Assembly (NCBI GenBank): GCA_044375105.1
Contig: JBILNK010000061.1
Coordinates: 1 to 21,978, forward strand
DNA from: JBIKLM01 sp044375105
GTDB taxonomy: Bacteria; Planctomycetota; UBA1135; GCA-002686595
Reading direction: 5' to 3'
DNA length: 21,978 nucleotides
The translations under genes and the position numbers were made by a program. Below the pieces are notes generated by a model. It worked only from the letters and a program-made list of their open reading frames with translations, had not been told where the DNA came from and made no database searches. Of the stretch, positions 14,978-21,978 are shown in pieces (the stretch's first letter is position 1; every line of letters begins with the position of its first letter).

Positions 14978-16464
14978 GGACGGCAGGTCACGAGGCTGTC
15001 GCGGGGATCCAGTCGGCTGCGCAGGCGCTCAGCCAGCCGCTGCGCCTGCCCGCGCAGTTCGGGCACGGCCGTGGATTCCCACAGGCTGGCTCGCCGCAGG
15101 GGCCCGATCAGGTCGAGCCAGGGCAGCACCCGGCCGGCGCGATCCAAGGCCCGGCCCTCGGCCGTCGACTCCAGGCCCAATCCGAGGGGATCGCGGCGCA
15201 GCAGTCCCTCGGCGAGGGCCGTGGACACCAGCGGGCCGTACGCCCGGGCCGGGTCGGTTTCGGGGCCGTTGGCGAGCAGCAGGCGATCGACTTCGATCCG
15301 CTCGCTGCCCAGGGCCCCGCGTCGCTGGACATCGACCTGCAGGCCGCGCGGCAAAGCTCGCAGCGCACGGACCCGGCCAGCGAGCAGCCGCACGCGGCCG
15401 GTGTGTAGGTGCGCGCCGAGCGCAGCCCAAGCCGAGCCGGGCAGCCGGTGGCGGTGGGCATCCCAGTAAGGCGCAAGCCGTTCGAGGAAACGCGCTCGCT
15501 GTTCGAGCGGCAGCGCGGCCCACAAACCCTGGGTGTGGGGCCTCAGGGCGTCGATGACCTGCCGCCAGTCCCCTCCGCGGCCCTGCTGCTCCCGCGCCCG
15601 CCGGCGCAGCCCGCGCAGCAGGGCCAGCACGCTGCGCTGCTCCTTCGGCTGCAGGTCCAGGGGCGGCAACGCGGGCAGATCGTGCAGGTCTCGGTGCGGC
15701 CTGGGCACCAGGCCGCGACGGGAAACCGCCAGGATCGAGCCGCGGGACAAGCGCGGTGCGAGGTCGAGGATCGAATCGATGGCGGTCAGGCCGGTGCCGA
15801 GCACGAGCACGCGCTCGTCGGGCCCGATGGATTCGAGGGCGTTCTCGTCCCAGGGGTTCGTCAGCAGACGGTCATCGGACCCCGGCTCGAAGCCTTCCAG
15901 CCAAGCCGGCCGCGCGGGCAAGGCATTGCCCAGGGCGAGCACGACCCGCTGAGCGCTGACCTGCGTTCCATCGGCCAGCGTCAGGCCGGCCCAACCGGAA
16001 CCATCCGGCCCCCGCAAGCGCATCGCTTCGCCGCGGAGCCGCACCAGGCTCGCCACCCCGGCCACGGCCGCCTCGGCCTGACGCAGGCAATCCTCGAGAT
16101 ACCGGCCGTAGAGCGAGCGCGGCAGGAAGTCCTGGCCGCAGGGTTGTTCGGACCCGTCGGCGGCCCGGCGGGCAAAGGCCAGGAAGTGGTCGGGCTGGTC
16201 GGGCAGGGCGCTCATGGCTCCGGCGCGCACGTTGAGCAGCCGCCGCCCGGAGCGCGCTGAGTAGGCCACCCCCGGACCGAAGCGCCCCCCGCGCTCGATC
16301 CAAACCACCCGCAGGGGCCCCCCACTCCATCCGGCGAAAAGCTGGGCCAGGGTGGCCAGACCGCAGAAGCCCGCACCGACCACGGCCAGATCGCAGCGCA
16401 GAGCCCGCCCTTCCGGCGAAGGGTGGCCGCGATCCTCGGGTCCGTGGTCGGGGGTGCTTGCCAT
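14974..16464 (-). CDS. FAD/NAD(P)-binding oxidoreductase (YdhS-like family)
   Basis: This 496-residue protein belongs to the FAD-NAD(P)-binding family represented by E. coli YdhS, of unknown substrate. The N-terminal FAD site GAGFCG (Gly30, Gly32, Gly35) follows strand CDLAVV. The family mark LLNVRAGAMSALPDQPDHFLAF comes near residue 85. A second dinucleotide site LVLGTGLTAID lies near 222, and an ATG-type segment LLLANGPETDPARAYGPL near 405. No signal peptide or membrane segment is seen. The ATG at 16464 is chosen because it gives the normal family length and because a sigma-54 promoter lies just upstream, which excludes longer starts; the predicted transcript start is almost at this ATG. 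The gene heads a cassette with a coupled 51-residue ORF and a peroxiredoxin, and is divergent from a sigma-54 activator. Confidence 0.87.
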   Translation of the reverse strand: MASTPDHGPEDRGHPSPEGRALRCDLAVVGAGFCGLATLAQLFAGWSGGPLRVVWIERGGRFGPGVAYSARSGRRLLNVRAGAMSALPDQPDHFLAFARRAADGSEQPCGQDFLPRSLYGRYLEDCLRQAEAAVAGVASLVRLRGEAMRLRGPDGSGWAGLTLADGTQVSAQRVVLALGNALPARPAWLEGFEPGSDDRLLTNPWDENALESIGPDERVLVLGTGLTAIDSILDLAPRLSRGSILAVSRRGLVPRPHRDLHDLPALPPLDLQPKEQRSVLALLRGLRRRAREQQGRGGDWRQVIDALRPHTQGLWAALPLEQRARFLERLAPYWDAHRHRLPGSAWAALGAHLHTGRVRLLAGRVRALRALPRGLQVDVQRRGALGSERIEVDRLLLANGPETDPARAYGPLVSTALAEGLLRRDPLGLGLESTAEGRALDRAGRVLPWLDLIGPLRRASLWESTAVPELRGQAQRLAERLRSRLDPRDSLVTCRP

Positions 16465-16476
16465 GCAGGGGCCTTC

Positions 16477-16491
16477 GCAAGCGCCGTGCCA
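16477..16491 (-). promoter_or_regulatory. Sigma-54 (-24/-12) promoter of the oxidoreductase cassette
   Basis: On the minus strand TGGCACG (16491-16485), four bases, then TTGC (16480-16477) match the sigma-54 consensus at all eleven listed positions. The invariant GG and GC are separated by exactly ten bases. It faces the oxidoreductase gene and lies beside a gene for a sigma-54 activator. With GC at -13/-12, transcription would start near 16465, one base before the ATG at 16464, which implies a leaderless or nearly leaderless mRNA. Confidence 0.8.
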
Positions 16492-16540
16492 GGGGAGCCG
16501 GCGCCTGGGGCGGTGCCCGCAAGGCCTCCGCAGGCCGCGA

Positions 16541-16560
16541 ACCCGTGCCCCATCACGGGT
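16541..16560. promoter_or_regulatory. Palindromic candidate activator site (UAS) between oxidoreductase and activator genes
   Basis: ACCCGTG-N6-CACGGGT is a perfect 7+6+7 palindrome centred about 85 bp upstream of the predicted sigma-54 start, a normal distance for an enhancer site. It is the natural candidate binding site for the Fis-type HTH of the divergent activator. As a hairpin it could also form in RNA, but no gene ends here. Confidence 0.55.
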
Positions 16561-16563
16561 AGG

Positions 16564-16601
16564 CCGTATCATTCGATGGCCGGTTCCGTGATATATGATG
16601 G
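16564..16601 (+). promoter_or_regulatory. Tandem 16-bp repeats and -10-like TATGAT before the activator gene
   Basis: CCGTATCATTCGATGG (16564-16579) and CCGTGATATATGATGG (16586-16601) agree at 12 of 16 positions and are offset by 22 bp, two helical turns. TATGAT (16594-16599) is a good -10 hexamer 15 bp before the ATG at 16615; no good -35 is present. This AT-rich island stands out from its surroundings and is likely the activator promoter with overlapping, possibly autoregulatory, sites. Confidence 0.5.
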
Positions 16602-16614
16602 ATAAGAGCGCCCC

Positions 16615-18099
16615 ATGCAGCCGCCCTCCCTGGAACTCGCCCTCTGGAGGGCCCTGCGCTCGGCCCCAGGCTTACAGGGCGCCTTGGAGGCCTGGGAAAC
16701 CGGGCTCGGACAGCAGGGGCTCGGCGGCCTGGCCGCTTTCCGCTGGGGCTCCGGGTCCCCCGCGGCCGCGGTCCAGCTCTGGCTCTCGCTTGGGGCGCAG
16801 CCCGCGCTTCCGGCCGCCCTGAAGGCCCTGGAGGCCGGGGAGCTGGCCGGCCTCGCGGATGGGGAGCTGCGCCCGGAACGCTGGCCGAGCCGGGCGGCGG
16901 GGCTGCGCCGGCACATCGAGCAGATCGGGGCCCGCTGGGCCTGCCTGCGGTCCCTGGAGAGTCGGGGACAAGCGGGGGTGTGGCTCGCCTGGGGACCCGC
17001 GCAGGTGCCAGAGGCGCTGCTCTCGGCCTTCGCGGGGCCCCTGGAAGCGGGTCTTGCCCTGCTGAGTCCAACGGAGGCCGCCGACCCCGAGCAAGCCCGC
17101 GGCAGGTCGGCTCCCCCGGGCGGATCCGAGGCCATCATCGGCGCTGCGCAGGGGCTGGCGCAGGTGTTCGACCGCGTGCGGCGCGTGGCGCGCTCCGACG
17201 CGCCGGTCCTGTTGCTGGGCGAAACCGGCTCGGGCAAGGAGGTCGTCGCGCGAGCGCTCCATCGCGGGTCGACCAGGCGCCTGGGCCCCTTCGTGCGCGT
17301 CAACTGCGGCGCGATCCCTCCCGAACTGATCGACTCCCAGCTGTTCGGGCACGAGCGCGGCGCCTTCACGGGTGCGACCGCCCGGCACGCCGGCTGGTTC
17401 GAGCGCGCCGACGGCGGAACGCTGCTGCTGGACGAGATCGGAGAGTTGCCCTTGGCCGCTCAGGTGCGCCTGCTGCGGGTGCTGCAGGACGGCAGCCTGG
17501 AGCGCGTGGGGGGCCACGAGACCCTGCACGTCGATTGCCGCATCGTGGCGGCCACGCACCGCGATCTGCCGGCCATGGTCCAGGAAGGCATCTTCCGAGA
17601 GGATCTCTGGTACCGGCTGGCCACCTTTCCGATCGTGATCCCCCCGCTGCGCGAGCGCACCGACGACATCCCGGCCCTGGCCGCCCACTTCGCGCGCCGG
17701 GCCGCCCAGCGTTTCGGTCTGCCCGAATGCGAGCCCGGGCCCGGGGACATCGCCGCTTTGGTGGCCTATCGCTGGCCCGGCAACGTGAGGGAGCTGGCCG
17801 CGGTGATCGACCGGGCCGCGATCCTGGGCGAAGGGCGCACGCTGGAAATCCGCACCGCCCTGGGCATGGGTGGCGGCGCCACGTCAGCCCCGCAAACGGG
17901 GGGCCCAGCGGTCGCGAGGCCCCGCTTGGCGAGCCTGGATCAGGCCCAACGGGACCACATCGAACGCGCCCTCGAGCTCTGCGGAGGCCGCATCGAAGGG
18001 CCTGCGGGAGCAGCGCGCTTGCTGGTCATCAACCCCCACACCCTGCGGGCGCGCATGCGCAAGCTGGGCATCGATTGGCAGCGGTTCCGGGGAAGCTGA
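16615..18099 (+). CDS. Sigma-54-dependent transcriptional activator (enhancer-binding protein)
   Basis: A 494-residue activator. Residues 172-400 are the AAA+ domain with Walker A GETGSGKE (202-209), the sigma-54-contacting GAFTGA loop (249-254), Walker B LLLDEIGE (270-277) and an arginine finger in LWYRLA (Arg334); all key residues are intact. Residues 442-488 form a Fis-type helix-turn-helix (RDHIERALELCGGRIEGPAGAARLL...TLRARMRKLGI). The N-terminal 165 residues are not a receiver domain (no phosphorylatable Asp pattern). Their alternating helices and strands, ending in VWLAWGPAQVPEALLSAFAGPLEAGL, hint at a GAF-like sensor, but I cannot assign a ligand. The gene is divergent from an oxidoreductase cassette with a sigma-54 promoter, its probable target. 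Its 3' end is convergent with the phoB-like gene. Confidence 0.93.
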   Translation: MQPPSLELALWRALRSAPGLQGALEAWETGLGQQGLGGLAAFRWGSGSPAAAVQLWLSLGAQPALPAALKALEAGELAGLADGELRPERWPSRAAGLRRHIEQIGARWACLRSLESRGQAGVWLAWGPAQVPEALLSAFAGPLEAGLALLSPTEAADPEQARGRSAPPGGSEAIIGAAQGLAQVFDRVRRVARSDAPVLLLGETGSGKEVVARALHRGSTRRLGPFVRVNCGAIPPELIDSQLFGHERGAFTGATARHAGWFERADGGTLLLDEIGELPLAAQVRLLRVLQDGSLERVGGHETLHVDCRIVAATHRDLPAMVQEGIFREDLWYRLATFPIVIPPLRERTDDIPALAAHFARRAAQRFGLPECEPGPGDIAALVAYRWPGNVRELAAVIDRAAILGEGRTLEIRTALGMGGGATSAPQTGGPAVARPRLASLDQAQRDHIERALELCGGRIEGPAGAARLLVINPHTLRARMRKLGIDWQRFRGS

Positions 18100-18112
18100 C
18101 CGGGCTCCTGTG

Positions 18113-18144
18113 CGCGCGCCCGAGCGGGTCCGGCACGGCGCGCG
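18113..18144. terminator. Hairpin between convergent activator and phoB-like genes
   Basis: CGCGCGCC (18113-18120) and GGCGCGCG (18137-18144) are perfect 8-bp arms with a 16-nt loop. They fill most of the 53-bp gap between the activator stop and the response-regulator stop, and may end both transcripts. No T-tract is seen on either side. Confidence 0.45.
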
Positions 18145-18152
18145 GTTCGGCT

Positions 18153-18860
18153 TCAATCGCGCAGGCGATAGCCCACTCCGCGCACGGTCTGGACCAGGTC
18201 GCCGTGGGGGCCGAGCTTCTTGCGCACCGAGCTGATGTGCACGTCCACGTTGCGGTCCAGGATGATGCTCTCGCCGGCGGTGATGCGGTCGGCCAATTCG
18301 CCGCGGGTGTAGACGCGGCCCGGGCGGGATCCGAGGGTCCACATCAAGCGGAATTCCGCGCGGGTCAGCTCGACCGATTCGCCGTCCAGGCGGAATTCGA
18401 ACCGTTCGCTGTCGATCAGCATGGGGCCGATTTCGATGCGCGTCGAGGCTTTACCGTTGGCCGTCACGGGCGGGCGCTCGCTGCGCCGGAGCACGGCCCG
18501 GACCCGGGCCAGGAGCTCCTTGGGGCTGAAGGGCTTGGTCAGGTAATCGTCCGCCCCCATCTCCAGGCCCAGCACCACGTCGGTCTCCTCGCCCTTGGCG
18601 GTCAGCATCACGATCGGGATCTCGGAGGTGCCCGTGGACCCGTCGCCCTGCTTCAGCATGCGGGTCAGCTCGAGGCCGCTCATGCCGGGCAGCATCAGGT
18701 CGAGCAGCAGCAGATCCGGCGGTGAATGGCGCACCTGGGTCAGGGCCGCCTTGCCGTCGTCGACCCCGCGGGCCTTGAATCCTTCGCGCTGGAGCAGCTG
18801 CACCAGCAGATCGCGGATATCCGGCTCATCCTCGACGACCAGGACGCTGCGTTGAGACAT
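18153..18860 (-). CDS. phoB: PhoB-like OmpR-family response regulator
   Basis: A two-component response regulator of 235 residues. The receiver domain (about 1-125) has the acidic pocket EDE (10-12), phosphoacceptor Asp54 in LLLLDLMLPG, Thr87 and Lys109 (LTKPFSPKEL). The winged-helix DNA-binding domain (about 135-235) ends in VQTVRGVGYRL. The stretch MLTAKGEE...GADDYLTKPFSPKELLARVRAVLRR is very close to PhoB, so control of the Pho regulon is the best guess, helped by a pst operon and porin in the same window. Other OmpR-type regulators look similar. The ATG at 18860 fits MSQRSVLVVEDEP; a longer TTG start is unlikely. No sensor kinase gene adjoins it. Eight C residues lie just before the AATG instead of a ribosome-binding site. 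Confidence 0.85.
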   Translation of the reverse strand: MSQRSVLVVEDEPDIRDLLVQLLQREGFKARGVDDGKAALTQVRHSPPDLLLLDLMLPGMSGLELTRMLKQGDGSTGTSEIPIVMLTAKGEETDVVLGLEMGADDYLTKPFSPKELLARVRAVLRRSERPPVTANGKASTRIEIGPMLIDSERFEFRLDGESVELTRAEFRLMWTLGSRPGRVYTRGELADRITAGESIILDRNVDVHISSVRKKLGPHGDLVQTVRGVGYRLRD

Positions 18861-19168
18861 TGGGGGGGGCGGCCCGAGTGGCAAGGCCGATGGATGGGGA
18901 GGCTAGGAGCCCTTTGCCAAGAATCGGTCAAGGGACGGCTTGCTTCTCCCCGCGCCCTACGGTCGCCGCACTTCGCCCAGGAACTCGACCTTCCGCCCGC
19001 CCCGGGGCCCTGCGAGGCGGGTCACCCCAGCCACCTGGATCCCGCACCTCGAGCCAGATCCGCGCAGCGCCGATCCGAGGGGAACTGGCTGCCCGCTGCC
19101 AGCTGCGGGTCCGGCTCACGGACCCGCGCAGCGGCTCGGGCAGGGCTCGGGCCACACCCGGCCGGCCA
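18861..19168. other. 308-bp intergenic region without a convincing gene
   Basis: The gap between the phoB-like gene and the dioxygenase gene (both minus) contains one clear hairpin close to the dioxygenase stop. Several short frames exist on both strands, including a minus-strand one ending ...GRKVEFLGEVRRP and a stop, but none has a credible start or known motif. It probably holds the phoB promoter, though no clear hexamers are seen. Confidence 0.5.
19105..19127 (-). terminator. Perfect 9-bp hairpin after the dioxygenase gene
   Basis: GCGGGTCCG (19105-19113), a 5-nt loop and CGGACCCGC (19119-19127) form a perfect stem 41 bp after the dioxygenase stop on the minus strand. There is no T-tract. 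It is the likely transcript end before the phoB promoter region. Confidence 0.6.
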
Positions 19169-20275
<1,107 letters not shown>

Positions 20276-20355
20276 GGGGGGGCTTCGGCCGGCGGGGATG
20301 CGGCGCACGCCGGTTGCCGGCGGAAGGCGGCCCGAGGGTGCGGCGCCTGCGCTCA

Positions 20356-20372
20356 GCCGGTAGCATACCGGC
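20356..20372. promoter_or_regulatory. Operator-like palindrome in the dioxygenase/bioB divergent region
   Basis: GCCGGTA-GCA-TACCGGC is a perfect 7+3+7 palindrome, 36 bp before the bioB ATG and 80 bp before the dioxygenase ATG. Its centre TAGCAT (20361-20366) could double as a -10 element for bioB. It does not resemble the known BirA or BioR operators. It is a candidate site for a dimeric repressor of one or both genes. Confidence 0.45.
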
Positions 20373-20408
20373 CCCCCGGCCGCCAGCCTGGGTCCCCCAC
20401 CGCCCCCC

Positions 20409-21527
20409 ATGAGCGATCTGATCGACAGCGCCGCGGCCCTGGCCCACCCCCCGCTGGAAAGCAGCCACCGGCAGGCGGAGGGCCCCACGGCCGAAGCGCC
20501 CGCGGGCCCGACCCTGGAGGCGGTGCGCGCCCTGTTCGCGCGGCCGCTGCTCGAGCTGGTGTTCGAAGCCGCCGCCGTGCACCGCCGCCACCAGGACGCG
20601 GGCAAGGTGCAGTGCTCGCAGCTGGCCAACATCAAGGCCGGCGGTTGCCCGGAGGATTGCAAGTACTGCTCCCAGTCGGCCCGCTACGACACGCCGGTCG
20701 ATCGCAAACCGCTCTCCGCCGTGGGCGACGTGTTGGCCCAGGCCGAGCGCGCCAAGCAGAACGGGGCCGATCGCTTCTGCATGGGCGCCGCCTGGCGCCA
20801 GGTGCGCGACGGCAAGGAGTTCGAGCAGGTGCTGGCGATGGTGCGCGGCGTCAAGGCCCTGGGCCTCGAAAGCTGCGCCACCCTGGGCATGCTCGAGCCG
20901 CACCAGGCCGCCGCGCTCAAGGCCGCCGGCCTGGACTACTACAACCACAACCTCGACACCGGCCCGAGCCACTACGGCAAGATCATCTCCACGCGCAGCT
21001 ACGCGGACCGGCTGAGGACCCTCGAGCATGTGCGCGCCGCGGGCATCTCGGTGTGCTGCGGCGGGATCCTGGGCCTCGGCGAAGCCGAAGCGGACCGCGC
21101 CGAGTTGCTCTACGAGCTGGCGCGCATGCAGCCGCCGCCGGAGAGCGTGCCGATCAACGCCTTGGTGCCGATCGAAGGCACGCCCCTGGGCGACACGCCG
21201 CGCCTGGCCTGGGACGAGCTGGTGCGCACCGTGGCGGTGGCGCGCCTGCTGATGCCGCACAGCTGGGTGCGCTTGTCCGCGGGGCGCACGGCGCTCAGCG
21301 AGGAAGCCCAGGCGCTGTGCTTCCTGGCTGGAGCCAACTCGATCTTCGTGGGCGATGAACTGCTGACGACCCCCAATCCGGGACCCAGCAAGGACGCGGC
21401 GCTGCTGAGCAAGCTCGGGCTCGAAGCGCTGCGTGTGCCGCGCGGCGAAAGCTGCGCCCAGAGCGACCCCCAAGCCGGATCCAAGCCCTCGACCGCCGAC
21501 ACCTGCGGCAGCGGCGCCTGCCACTGA
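20409..21527 (+). CDS. bioB: Biotin synthase BioB
   Basis: A radical-SAM enzyme that inserts sulfur into dethiobiotin to make biotin. The product has 372 residues, somewhat longer than E. coli BioB (346) because of an N-terminal extension of about 30 residues. The radical-SAM cluster motif is C80-PED-C84-KY-C87 in GGCPEDCKYCSQSARYDT. YNHNLDTGPSHY and the VRLSAGR block (the conserved arginine that ligates the [2Fe-2S] sulfur-donor cluster) follow, with IFVGDELLTTPNPGPSKD near the end. The tail carries additional cysteines (CGSGACH). It is followed after 52 bp by bioF on the same strand, a normal biotin pairing, though a strong hairpin separates them. Six C residues precede the ATG; no ribosome-binding site is seen. 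Confidence 0.97.
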   Translation: MSDLIDSAAALAHPPLESSHRQAEGPTAEAPAGPTLEAVRALFARPLLELVFEAAAVHRRHQDAGKVQCSQLANIKAGGCPEDCKYCSQSARYDTPVDRKPLSAVGDVLAQAERAKQNGADRFCMGAAWRQVRDGKEFEQVLAMVRGVKALGLESCATLGMLEPHQAAALKAAGLDYYNHNLDTGPSHYGKIISTRSYADRLRTLEHVRAAGISVCCGGILGLGEAEADRAELLYELARMQPPPESVPINALVPIEGTPLGDTPRLAWDELVRTVAVARLLMPHSWVRLSAGRTALSEEAQALCFLAGANSIFVGDELLTTPNPGPSKDAALLSKLGLEALRVPRGESCAQSDPQAGSKPSTADTCGSGACH

Positions 21528-21533
21528 CCTGCG

Positions 21534-21568
21534 GCCCCGCGGGCGGAGCCAGGCTCCGGCCGCGGGGC
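21534..21568 (+). terminator. Very stable stem-loop between bioB and bioF
   Basis: GCCCCGCGG (21534-21542) pairs with CCGCGGGGC (21560-21568), and after one G/G mismatch CGGAG (21544-21548) pairs with CTCCG (21554-21558) around a 5-nt loop. This gives 14 base pairs in all. It starts 6 bases after the bioB stop and ends 11 before the bioF ATG. Without a T-tract it may be an attenuator, a processing/stability element or a block to bioF ribosome entry. Confidence 0.65.
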
Positions 21569-21579
21569 GATGCCGATCC

Positions 21580-21978
21580 ATGGGTGATTCCGGGGAAGAC
21601 GGCCTCGAGGCCGAAATCGAAGCCGAACTGGCCGCACTGGAGGCGCGCAATCTGCGCCGACGTCGCCCGCAGGGTCCCCTGGGCGTCGACTTCTGCTCCA
21701 ACGACTACCTGGGGCTGGCCCGGCGCCCGGAGCTGGCGCGGGCCGGCGTCGAGGCGCTGGAAGCCTCCGGCGCGGGCGGCCGGGCGGCGCGCCTCCTGGG
21801 CGGCGGCGGTGCGGAACAGGCCTGGGCCGAAACGCGCGCCGCGGCCTGGCTCGGCGCCGAGGACGCGCTGCTGTTCCCCAGCGGCTATCAGGCCAATCTG
21901 GGCCTCTTGGGAGCCCTGGTCGATCGACGCGACGCGCTGGTGTGCGACAGCCTGCTGCATGCTTCCCTGATCGATGCG
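21580..21978 (+). CDS. bioF: 8-amino-7-oxononanoate synthase BioF (partial, runs off right edge)
   Basis: The first 133 codons of a PLP-dependent alpha-oxoamine synthase are present. Seen are VDFCSNDYLGLARRPEL near residue 36, the Gly-rich GAGGRAARLLGGGG (normally GSGGSR...G in the family) near 64-77, and the ALLFPSGYQANLG block near 95-107 that begins the large PLP domain. The catalytic lysine lies beyond the window. BioF condenses pimeloyl thioester with alanine. Its location after bioB makes BioF more likely than the related 2-amino-3-ketobutyrate ligase. The ATG at 21580 is chosen because the nearby ATG at 21570 runs into a stop after five codons. Confidence 0.85.
   Translation, partial: MGDSGEDGLEAEIEAELAALEARNLRRRRPQGPLGVDFCSNDYLGLARRPELARAGVEALEASGAGGRAARLLGGGGAEQAWAETRAAAWLGAEDALLFPSGYQANLGLLGALVDRRDALVCDSLLHASLIDA

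Noticed and set aside
18928..19155. Possible small gene in the gap after the dioxygenase gene
   Set aside because: Frames are short, overlap a perfect hairpin, and show no start signal or family motif.

Overview
This is a very GC-rich window (about 70% by eye) from a Gram-negative-type bacterium: it encodes an outer-membrane OprP/OprO-type porin, a periplasmic binding protein and exported proteins. No rRNA, tRNA, CRISPR array or mobile element was found, so the lineage is inferred only. The DUF1800/DUF1501 pair, the almost complete lack of Shine-Dalgarno sequences, and the enlarged PstC and PstA would fit a GC-rich planctomycete or an allied lineage. A proteobacterium is not excluded.

Layout. 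At 1-2917 (minus) lies a DUF1800 gene followed by a DUF1501 gene that runs off the left edge, with two strong hairpins between them. At 3062-4870 (plus) is a UbiD-family decarboxylase of about 600 residues, possibly of the menaquinone (MqnL-like) branch. At 4998-12348 (minus) is a complete phosphate-uptake operon in the order pstS-pstC-pstA-pstB-phoU; its two permeases carry large extra periplasmic domains, and an intrinsic-terminator-like hairpin with a T-tract lies between pstB and phoU. Divergent from pstS is a phosphate/polyphosphate-type porin (12622-13941), so uptake across both membranes is encoded back to back. A PhoB-like response regulator (18153-18860) lies about 6 kb from pstS, with no sensor kinase beside it in the window.

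The most interesting part is 14132-18099. A sigma-54-dependent activator (enhancer-binding protein) with an unassigned N-terminal sensor domain faces away from a minus-strand cassette. That cassette holds an FAD/NAD(P)-binding oxidoreductase, a 51-residue ORF coupled to it by an ATGA overlap, and a one-cysteine peroxiredoxin. The cassette is preceded by an excellent sigma-54 promoter match, TGGCACG-N4-TTGC, with correct GG-N10-GC geometry. A perfect 7+6+7 palindrome sits about 85 bp upstream of the predicted start of transcription, where an activator site would be expected. I read this as a self-contained sigma-54-controlled redox module; I know of no described system with this make-up.

The right end (19169-21978) has a tryptophan 2,3-dioxygenase gene (minus) divergent from bioB and a partial bioF (plus), separated by a region with a 7+3+7 palindrome. 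Many genes are followed closely by perfect GC-rich stem-loops, several of them inside apparent operons, and several start codons are preceded by runs of C rather than by a ribosome-binding site.
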